64,000 bases of DNA from Monoplex corrugatus (lineage: Eukaryota; Mollusca; Gastropoda; Littorinimorpha; Ranellidae), in assembly GCA_030674185.1 (NCBI GenBank), contig CM060312.1, positions 27,494,835 to 27,558,834 of the forward strand, given 5' to 3'. The position numbers and the translations under genes are program-made. This document shows, piece by piece, positions 55,201 through 64,000 of the stretch (position 1 is its first letter; each line of letters starts with the position of its first letter). The notes below the pieces were generated by a model. The model had not been told where the DNA came from. It saw nothing but the letters and a program-made list of their open reading frames with translations, and ran no database searches.

Positions 55201-58200
55201 CACCAGACAAGTTGTCCATGGGACGGAAACGTTTGCCAGGTGCAACACAGTTGTAGTTCACACCATCAAGGTAAGGCTCCTCTGGATTCTCTGGCCCAAG
55301 GAAGCCCTGGGCACTCTGATTTCTGGCCAATGACTGTAACATCAAACAAGGATGTGAAATTTTGTTTCTCTTGAGTTTCAGGACTTCAAAAGTTCACAGC
55401 CTATGAATTTTCTGGATTAGATTGTAATATCAAACTTAAAAACATCAAGATGATAATAAAGAACAAAACAATCCAAGTTGGTTATGCTCTATGAACACTA
55501 TTTCTGTTGTCACGTTTTTGGATGTTCTTTTTCATGACTAAACTGCCAAAACAAGTAATCAACCAGGTAGACTAAAGCTATGAATTTGCTTATTCAGTTC
55601 ACTGTGGTAAAATGATAATTATTATGTCAGGTACGAGAGAATGGTAACATCTAATATCAAAAGCAGTAGGAAACTGCGCAACACAGTGTAATATCACTCA
55701 GGAGCTAAAAGAAAGAATGAAATGGATAGGACCATTCTACATTCATCCACAAAAGCAGTATGGACAACTGTGACCAAAACCAGACAACAAATTTTTGACA
55801 GAATCTACTTGTCAGATCAGAAAAGACCAACAGACTTTATTCTGAAGCCAGGAGATTTAACCCTTTTACCATTTCTCCTTAACCAAACAAGACTACCAAA
55901 TATTACAAAGAAACTACAAAACTTAAACCTTTAACCTTGCTCTTTGGTCAGAAGACGAACAACTTTATAATGAATGAAACAAGGATTGAATTAACCATTT
56001 ACCACCGCTCTTCAAGCCAGATACCACTTCTTGCACTGGCCTTGGGCAGCTAGTGCACAGATGCTAACTACTAATGTAAGCAGAGCAATAGATGGCCTTA
56101 GGTAACTACATTCAAACTTTAATAAATTAGAAACCTCACCATCAATCTTGCTACTGCTACATTCAGAAAAGAGCAACACAAAAATTCACACTATCTAGGC
56201 TGACTACAATTGCTTACTGTTGTCTGACTGCATGCTGAATGGAACCAACTACAGTTGTATTCAGAGTTGGCAAGAGTGGTGAACAGATTAACAGGGTGGT
56301 CTGAGTAATTTAAATTACATCAGAACAAATAGAGAACAAAAGACAAGGAAAAAAAGCAGTTACCAACCTTGTAAATATCATCAATGCTATTAGCCACGTG
56401 GTCGAAGCAGTGCATAAACCTATCAAACCGTTCCTTGCGTATTTTTTCAAATGCTTGCTTGGCCTTTTTCGCCCGCTTACGTGCATTTTCAAAGTCTTCT
56501 GATGTTTCTTGAAGCCTCTCCTTTACTCCATCCAGTCTGCAGACATACAGTTTGTCGTTTCAGAAAGGAGCAGATATGCTTATGTTACGTGGATCTGCAT
56601 AAGTTACATTTTGAAATATGCAACTGGCCAATACCTACAAGGTGAATATATGTATCTTGCAGATATTATAGTTATTGTAAACAGATAATCTTTCTGCTCC
56701 GTTTGAGAACCTTTTTTGTATGTGTTGAACACTCGCGCCTGATGAAGCTAATCTTTCTGCTCCGTTTGAGAACCTTTTTTGTACGTGTTGAACACTCGCG
56801 CCTGATGAAGTGGGCAAGGACCTGACTGATTATCCATGATCAATTTCCTGGGAATAAATAAGAAATATTCCATTGATGCATCAAACAGACGTTACGGGTT
56901 CATTTTTCTTCTTCACCTTTTTTTTTTATAAGGTGACTGCCACTTCAGTGTGCTGATCCCACGCTGGTTATACTAGCTCTTCAACATTCCACCTAATTCA
57001 TGTAATGGAAACTAACAAAATCAAGCTGTTGTGTGGTCACCCACCACAGATGGCTCTGCATCTGGCTACTTCAGAGGAGTTCAACTGTGTATATCCTGAT
57101 TCAATGTACTTTGGACACTGCCTAACATGTCCCCTACTATTAATGACAGTAATTGCTCAGTCTTAGAGCCAGACAGAGTGAGTGATCCCCAGTAAGACGA
57201 CCATCACTATGTCCCTCCAACGACTGTCCCCATGGGCCAATGAAACCCAAAGACCCCACCCCAACTTACATTTATCTCAGGCATGGACACAGAAACAGGT
57301 CATATAACAAGCGTACAGCATGAAAAGCCACAAAATCTTAAAACAAGTCCATGTTATGATGATTTCAAGGTACTGGAGACAATGACCTAGAGGCTATTGA
57401 AATACATCTAGGAATCATAATACTACTGAATTTCATCTAGGGCTGATACAGTGTAACAACAAATCCTGGCATCAACCAGACAAGTAAGATGCAGACGCCT
57501 ACAGCTTTGGGTGAAATCTGACACTACCTTCAATGATGCATTCGAACAATGGATGACTTGATTCAAAGTCTGTAAATTTGTTTCACTCCTACAGCCTCAC
57601 ACAGACACACGCACGCGTATGTGTGTATGTGCATACGTGCAAGAGAGTAAGAGACTGACAGAGGGAGACATAGACAGGGAGAGAGTGTTTACTTTTCCAT
57701 GGCTCGCATGTTGGGAGCTTGAATCCTCTGCAATGTGTTTTGCATGTCTGACACAGTCTTGGCCAGCTGCTCTTGGGCCTTCTTGATGTCTTGTGGTTCA
57801 TCCAGCTGGGGGGAAAAAAAAAACACCACCATGAAATAGTATCTTCTGTAAAGCAACAAATACACAATTTCTCTTATCTTTACATATTCACTAATTCCAT
57901 GCCCCACACCAAAAGATTCAGCATTTACTTCCAAAGTGAGGAGTCATTTATTACATACAACATGCATGGCAGTCTGTAGTACCCCAATATATCCAATACA
58001 CAGACAGTGAAATGCATACTGTCATCATATCCATAACTGATAAGCATGCTCAGAATACAATAAAATCAAAAATAAAACCTAGTGATACAAAGTCTAGGTT
58101 GATGATTGGACATCATCTGCTGGTGAAAAGAAAACAGTGGTAAAGTGAATAATGGCATTTCTAAAGAGAAACATCAGGAAATTTAGGTGGACGTCTTTTC

Positions 58201-61200
58201 ACCGATTTCTTGATCACCCAGTCAAGTATTTTGCAGTTAGTATGGTCTGTCATAGCTGATCTAATGCACTTGTAAGTTATGGTCAAGTTATGTACTACTA
58301 AACATAGAATTAACGGAGGTAATTTGTCACAAATTTCAGTATAATCTGGATGGGAGAGAATTACCAACTCATTATGCCAGTCCTAGAAAGGGTTCTGCTT
58401 CCCTTACATGACTCAGTGACCGGACAACTCTCCAACAGACTGACTGTAGTTTTCCAAGAATCAAAACTGGATTTCACCAAAATCGCAGCGCCAGGACTGT
58501 ATCAGAACTGTGTTCGTTTTCAACGTTTGACAGCACTTGAAGTGTCCAAACAAATTATGACTGACTGTGCGATGATTCAGAAGACGATACTGAAGAAGAA
58601 GTTGTCAGCTGCTGATGAGAACTGTGCTTTGTACAGAGCAAACACTGAAAACTGATTTACACAGTCCATTCAGGAAAGATTTGCATCCATGGTCAATTCT
58701 GGCAACCAACCAATAACATCAAAGCATGTAATACACAAGTCTTCTTAGTCATAACACCACTACTGAAAAACTGCCCACCGAGAGGCAGACAGTATTTCAA
58801 GTCGACAGGGGAAGAATGGGGTGATGGTGGGGGCATGGCTGGAGGTGTGTAACCTAGTCAAGCTGTTCTATGTAACAGGCTCTATTTTTAGCACAGCAGT
58901 CAGTGGTCTGCCTGTAGTGGTCATTCACAGTGTACTATGAACACTTCCAGAGCAAAATTTTATCTGTAAAGTGGACAATATCTCCTTTCACAAGGATCTG
59001 TCCTTGGCCCTGTTCTTTTCACTCTTTACACCTACCCCCTGTCCACCATCATCAACTCCCACTCTATAAAACACCACTTCTATGCTGATGACACCCAACT
59101 TCAAGACAGTGACTCACCTGACAATATACAGCGCCTCCTGACTCGCACCACTGAGTGTTACTCGGACATCAAAAATTGGATGACATACAACAAACTTCAG
59201 CTAAATGATGACAAGACAGAAGCTATCCTCATTGGCACCCGTCAGAAACTTTCTCAGCTGCCTCCTCTTTCTCTCCCATTATGTAACACATCAGTCCCAA
59301 TTTCTGATTCAGCTAAAAACCTTGGTGTCTGCATTGACTCTACCCTCTCCATGAACAACTTTGTTTCTCAAACTGCCAGATCTTGCTACTACCACCTCCA
59401 TCGTATAAGCCTGATCAGGAAGTATCTCTCTGTCGAAACAACTGCAAAACTCGTTCTCTCCTTCATAATGTCTCGCATCGACTATTGCAATTCACTCCTG
59501 TCCGGTCTTCCTGCCTCCACCACTCACATCCTACAGCGCATTCAAAACAATGCTGCACGCCTTGTACTCAAAAAGAAAAAAGCTGACCACATATCTCCTC
59601 TCCTGGCACAACTTCACTGGCTCCCTGTATCAAAGCGCATACAGTACAAACAAGACACCATGTGCTACAAAAGCCTCAATAACGCAGCCCCCGATTACCT
59701 GTCAAGCCTACTTGAGATCTATGTTCCCTCACGTACCCTCCGCTCTGCCTCCGATCCTCTGACTTTTCGCTTTCCACGCACTAAGCTCAATACCTATGGT
59801 CCACGAGCCTTCTCTGTTTCTGGTCCGCTCTCCTGGAACAAACTTCCTCTCTCAGTCCGTCAGCAACCTACTTTTGTCTCCTTCAAGTCCGCTCTCAAAA
59901 CTCACCTTTTCTCCTCTGCATAAAATCCTGACCTCATCAATCCCCTCTGCAGCCTGTCTCCGCTCGGAGGGGAATCACATTGCAATATATAATTGTATAT
60001 AATATGCTCTCTATAATTTTCCATTGTTTTTATTCTTTCTCCCCATTTATAGCCGCGCGCGCGCGCGCGTGCGTGTGTGCGTGCGTGCGTCAGCGGTTAG
60101 ATTTGATTTTATCAAGATTTTGCGCTATATATAAATATTGTAATTGTAATTATTTTATTTTGTTTGTATGAGGAGCGCTTGTGAGTTTTTTGTGGAAACA
60201 GTTTAAAAAAATATACCATACTTTCAAGAAATTACAAATCATCTGAAAATAGAACTTGTTATGCTTATCAATTATGAGCAATTCCATGAATAGATTTTCA
60301 CAAATATGGGAGCTTTTGTAGTTTTAATGTAGTCCTACACAGTTGTGTTACAACTTTTTCCCCCTCAGAACATGGAAAACTGACACCCAAGTGTCGGCAG
60401 TCAAGGGATTGACATGAAGTAGTCAATGATAACACTCACCTCTCTGTACTCTTCATCCAAGGCATTATAGTTGATTATGATGTGGGCTTCCCTTTCATAG
60501 ATGGCTCTGGCCCCCTGAGTGGACATGCTGTCTTGTACCTCCTGGGAGTTGTCAGCACCAGACATGTCTGTCTCTCCACTGATATCCTCCATTGTACCTT
60601 GTTTCAATGGCAGTTTGATCCCATCCATCTGTATCATATGTCAACCATAGTAGGCTGTGTCATGCACTCTTTATCTCAGTTTTTAATACATGGGAGATAA
60701 AAGGACACGGGGGGACAGTCCACTGTCATAAATCTTTCCTACAAACTGTCTATATTTTACAAAGAGAAACCTACTGTGACATAATCTTCGTCTGGTTGCA
60801 AGTTTCATGTTGTTGTGGTTTGTATGTGTGTGCACTTGTGATTGTGTAACTGAGTGTTTGTCTTTGTGAGTGAGTGCATGTCCATATGTTTGGTTTGTTT
60901 TTGTTCTGTTTACATCCTTCATTACATGTGCCTATCTTGTATTCAGTTTACATAAATATAAAATTTTCAATTTCAAACTGACCTTGCACGTTTGTTTGCA
61001 TCCTATATTACAAGTGCCTACCTTGTATTTAGTTTATATAAATATAATTTCAATTTCAAACTGACCTTGCATGCTTTCAGCAAGCTGTGACGATCTGCTC
61101 TTTTCTGCTCAGTCTTGGTTTCCAGGGAATTGATGGACTTCTGCAGAACAGCCATTTCCTTCTGTTGGGCTGTCAGCCGTTTGCGTACCTCCCCAATCTC

Positions 61201-61284
61201 GCCTTCCATGTCATCAACTTGTGACTTCAGAGTCAGTCTCTGCTGCTTGAGTTTTTCTTGAGACTGCATCTCATTATCTATCAC
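52276..61284 (-). CDS. SMC1A: Structural maintenance of chromosomes 1A (cohesin), C-terminal 8 exons, 5' part outside window
   Basis: Cohesin ATPase subunit that pairs with SMC3 to hold sister chromatids and shape chromatin loops in the nucleus. Coding exons (minus): 61284-61066, 60628-60440, 57805-57693, 56536-56368, 55333-55155, 54809-54740, 53926-53816, 52383-52276. All GT-AG, in phase, 385 aa to the TGA. The order is: coiled coil ([20 protein letters not shown]), a linker with [13 protein letters not shown], a second coiled coil ([20 protein letters not shown]), then the C-terminal ATPase lobe. ABC signature [19 protein letters not shown] and Walker [17 protein letters not shown] are intact, with the D-loop. 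The tail [18 protein letters not shown] is longer and more acidic than in human. It equals roughly human residues 849-1233; the Walker A half and hinge must lie beyond 64000. One intron holds a LINE fragment. Confidence 0.95.
52985..53340 (+). repeat. tRNA-derived SINE, family A, copy 2
   Basis: B box-like GGTCATGGGTTTGAATCCCC (53026-53045), then AGCTCCTACCCA and GGAAAACTGGGACCACA, matching 15724-16110 in order. The A box region is weak. It lies in the last SMC1A intron, antisense to the gene. Confidence 0.8.
56686..56811. repeat. 63-bp direct duplication
   Basis: TAATCTTTCTGCTCCGTTTG through CACTCGCGCCTGATGAAG occurs at 56686 and 56749 with one difference (GTATGTG versus GTACGTG). 63 is a multiple of 3, so the minus strand reads a 21-residue repeat (SSGASVQH(I/V)[11 protein letters not shown]). 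Intronic in SMC1A. Confidence 0.9.
58270..58660 (+). repeat. Unclassified repeated element, copy 2, with a 101-aa ORF
   Basis: The ORF 58350-58655 starts [20 protein letters not shown] and is hydrophilic with no motif I know. Its first 65 bp and about 60 bp upstream align with the minus strand of 51060-51230, where LLPLHD is also kept. It lies in an SMC1A intron, just upstream of the LINE fragment. It could be part of a mobile element. Function unknown. Confidence 0.45.
58970..60160 (+). mobile_element. 5'-truncated CR1/L2-type LINE: RT C-terminal part, 3' UTR and tail
   Basis: Open from about 58970: [18 protein letters not shown] and the catalytic FYADDTQL (RT motifs), then [53 protein letters not shown] and LHWLPV, ending [10 protein letters not shown] just before a stop at 59921-59923. 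This order is typical of CR1/L2/Rex1-clade elements of animals. After the stop come a 3' UTR with a (GC)n/(GT)n tract (60051-60090) and a terminal GCGCTATATATAAATATTGT with ATTGTAATTGTAATTATT repeats, typical of this group's 3' ends. The remaining frame has no stop over about 950 bp, so insertion is fairly recent. Antisense in an SMC1A intron. It cannot move on its own (5' truncated). Confidence 0.88.
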
Positions 61285-63552
61285 CTGCACACAAACAGAC
61301 ACATACACATAGAGAACATTTCATTAGTTTTCCTTACACTGAATGAAAAGAGGAAATCAAGTATACCACAAAAGTCTCCACTGCCTGCCCTTTGCGTCCA
61401 CCCCCATCTGTGGCGGTTCTCCCTCCTGAACTCTTGGAATTGGAGGGAACTGGTTCTGCTATGATGGAGCCTTGTTAGAGGCTCCACGGAGACAATCACT
61501 AAATCTTGGCAGAACCAACCAACTTCTACTCCCAGTTCCTGTGGGGACAAGTATGATCCACTTGGCATGAAAGGGGTTCTACTCTCTTTATATGACATTG
61601 AGGGATGATTTGAATTGACACATCAAAAGTACTGGGAGAGCTATCATTTGTGTCAATGCAAGCATCCAAAGCTGGAAGTTTAATTACCCTAAAATACACT
61701 TAGATTTTACCCAGAAAATGACAAAAGTTCCAAAAGAGAAAAATTAATTCCATCAGAAATGCAATGAAAGGTGTGTGACAAAACCAGGTGATGCTGCTTT
61801 CCTCTTCTCTGACCATGATGCAACAGAAGGAAAAAACAAAGCAGTCAAGACAACAAAGGATGGCAAGACAACTCAATTAAAGATGCATCCAAAAGAGGAG
61901 AAATAAATCCAAAGATGACAACACCATGAAAGATGCATAGCTATATCAAACCACCTGAAATCGAGCACAGAAAAGGACCAGACAGAGCAGAAAACTTCAG
62001 TAACGATGTAGCTTTTCTGCTGCAACATGACTGTTCATGTTGATTGCAGCCTGAAAGAATGACGGGTACAGGGCTTTCATCAGCTTATGAACGCACACAG
62101 TGGATGCTAGAAGCTGGATCAGAAAGCACTTTGCAGACCAAATTGGGCCGAGACAGGGCGACCTACTGGCACCATTCAGTTCAATTCATATTGCTTATAG
62201 CCCAGCCGATTATTACTGGACAACATAATGCAGTCAGTCCGACATGGTACAGAACATGACGCCACAGTGCTGATTCTCACTCCTAAAGTCTCAGCATTAG
62301 AAGCTTAATGTTCTCTTTCATCCAGTACAGCACATCTGCTGGTGGAGGGATGACTTCACTGCGTCTTGGAATTTGGATACATCCCATCAAGCCGTGGACC
62401 CGGGTCAACGTTCGCCCAGCAAGCCCATGACCCGATGTTGTGCTGTCAACCATACGGTCTCCACAGCACCTCATAGTGATGTATCAGTTTTTGCTACTCT
62501 GAGATGGACGAGGGAACCAGTTCCACACTTGTCTGATTTTTTCTTGTTTCAAAGAAGGAATCAATGACTGCAATGATATGTGGCAACAGAGTGTGTAATG
62601 ATTGCAAATCCTGAACCCTTAGGATGAGCAGCTTCTTGTTGCACTATGACTGAGCCTTTGATACAAGGCTCTTTGGAACTTGGAAAAAAACAAAGTTCAT
62701 AGCAGAACGACCTGATTCTCCTTTTCCCCCCTCCACCCTTATAGGGATGAATGTGATCTGCTTGGCAAAGGAGCTTTTTTTCTTTTTTTTCTTTTCTTTT
62801 TGTTGTTGAACTAATCCCTCTCTGTATGCAACACTCGAGGACAAGCCAGGCTGATACACATGTTAGCAGAGCTCATGGCAAGCGAAAATGGGCAGATTTT
62901 GCCTGTTTAGTTTCTGCCAGAAACGCCGTCCGTCCCGCCCCTCCTCTCAGGGGCTGACACAGCTGCAGCCCTTTCCTTCTCTTTCCCCTATGTAAAATGT
63001 GTTGTCAGTGACTGTGTTTCCCGCCTGATTTCATTTTCATGCGGATTTTATCAGATCTCAAATGGCGCTTCTTTAATCCAGCTATCTTTGCTGATTACAT
63101 CCGTAGTACACAAGTCGAGGTCCCAGTTCCTACTGTGTTGTAAAAATAAAATAAAAGAAAATAAAAACGACCACATAATTTACTGGCACTGACTGAGTGT
63201 GTGCCGCTGGCAGCAGCTATCTGGCACTCTGGGCATTGAGATAGATAAGCGAAAGAATGTGAGTAGGCCTACAGGTCACACTTGACCCCGCTCACACGTA
63301 GTCTGTGAGAGTAAATGAAGTGGTCTTTGTTCTTGCTTTTGGATTTTTCATCTGCTTTCTGTGATTGTTCTTTAACTTATTTCCATCATCGTTTTGTTTT
63401 CTGGCCCCATTTTTGTGTGTTTAGTTTAGTTGTGTTTGCTTCTTATTGTGTAGAGAAAAAAACATACAAGGCTTAGGCTGGTTGGTGTTTTACTGTGTGA
63501 TGTAGGCTATACACCACTTGACTGTGCCTGTGAAAAAAAAACGTTGCACATT
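61285..63552. other. Presumed SMC1A intron, no exon recognised
   Basis: No further SMC1A coiled-coil exon is visible on the minus strand. Short ORFs (61281-61598, 62283-62474 and 62644-62859, all minus) lack recognisable homology. The stretch 62140-62480 is GC-richer and may be an interspersed repeat. 62890-63320 is somewhat CpG-richer and could hold the promoter of the downstream plus-strand ORF. Confidence 0.4.
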
Positions 63553-63882
63553 ATGGATGCTGAGAAACATTCTGAAAGAACTCACTTTGAGAGACAGAAC
63601 GCATTATGCAGAATCTGTGGTGAGAGATCAAAGAATGATCGCGAGACAAAACCTGCAAAATTTTGCAAAAACTACGCCCCAGATTTCATGACATTTTTCG
63701 GGATAATTGTTTCCAGTGAAACAGACGGCATTCTTCACTCAGCTATGTTTTGTTCAAACTGCTACAAAAGATTGCGTGCTGTGAAACAAGCATCCTCTCC
63801 ATCTGAGATAACACTAAACAATATCAAGTCTGCCATAGAAAAGAGCAATTTAATCTGGACACACACAAAAAAATATAGATAA
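63553..63882 (+). CDS. RAG1 N-terminal-like (CRICG) zinc-binding protein, 109 aa
   Basis: From the ATG at 63553, MDAEKHSERTHFE leads into LCRICGERSKND (CxxC), about 50 residues with FFGIIVSSETDGILHSAM, then FCSNCYKRLRA (second CxxC). Spacing and wording match the pre-RING zinc region of vertebrate RAG1 (CRICG...FCHNCW) and the N-terminal-RAG1-like proteins of mollusc mobile elements (N-RAG-TP of Aplysia, from memory). An insect-type ZAD domain has a similar CxxC...CxxC layout and is the main alternative. The C-terminus (SAIEKSNLIWTHTKKYR) lacks a RING, DDE core or other catalytic part. GTAAGT occurs 8 bp after the stop, so the frame may splice onward in another reading. It is probably nested antisense in an SMC1A intron. 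Confidence 0.5.
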   Translation: MDAEKHSERTHFERQNALCRICGERSKNDRETKPAKFCKNYAPDFMTFFGIIVSSETDGILHSAMFCSNCYKRLRAVKQASSPSEITLNNIKSAIEKSNLIWTHTKKYR

Positions 63883-64000
63883 CTAAATGTAAGTAGATGT
63901 ATACTTGTTATAACACACCAATTTCATTGCGTTGTTGATTATTTTCATACACCTATAAAACACACAGCCAGCAACATAACTGACAGTGCAGTGTATAAAG

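Noticed and set aside
56686..56811. Hammerhead ribozyme suspected from CTGATGA in both copies
   Set aside because: The conserved GAAA and closing stems are not present at the required positions.

Overview
This is eukaryotic, intron-rich, AT-rich nuclear DNA, most likely from a mollusc and probably a gastropod. The evidence is three animal genes with GT-AG introns of about 0.3-3.9 kb, very dense CA/GT microsatellites, several tRNA-derived SINE families, and RTE-type and CR1/L2-type LINE remnants. One intronic repeat resembles, from memory, a repeat common in caenogastropod genomes. No bacterial, plasmid or CRISPR features were seen.

Layout. 1-1735: non-coding, with one SINE. 1736-9680: about 8 kb of a 50-bp satellite with hierarchical higher-order duplications. 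9681-11367: intergenic, holding the 3' side of DNAJC2. 30419-11368 (minus): a complete 16-exon DNAJC2/zuotin gene whose splice phases all close into 615 aa. Its introns hold SINEs, four minisatellites and long CA/GT and GA tracts. 30420-32805: upstream region between two divergent genes. 32806-43234 (plus): a complete 9-exon ADP-ribosylglycohydrolase-family gene (383 aa) that starts in a YY1/TISU-like motif. 43235-52275: the space between convergent gene ends, with no recognised gene. 61284-52276 (minus): the last 8 coding exons of SMC1A (385 aa: hinge-distal coiled coil, ABC signature, Walker B, C-terminal tail). The N-terminal two thirds must lie beyond the right edge. 63553-63882 (plus): a 109-aa ORF with two CxxC pairs arranged like the pre-RING CRICG region of RAG1, probably nested antisense in an SMC1A intron.

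DNAJC2 (ribosome-associated Hsp70 co-chaperone with SANT domains) and SMC1A (cohesin) are housekeeping genes, and the third gene is predicted to act on ADP-ribose linkages. No shared pathway is implied; eukaryotic neighbours are generally not operonic.

Most worth following: (1) the RAG1-N-like ORF, possibly related to the mollusc N-RAG-TP mobile element; (2) a 49-bp intronic repeat in DNAJC2 that repeats a 3' splice-site-like and 5' splice-site-like pair around a 16-nt micro-exon-like core about 11 times; (3) the multi-level history of the 8-kb satellite; (4) an ADP-ribosylhydrolase with two altered metal-site positions; (5) a repeated, partly coding element of unknown family at 51.1 and 58.3 kb.
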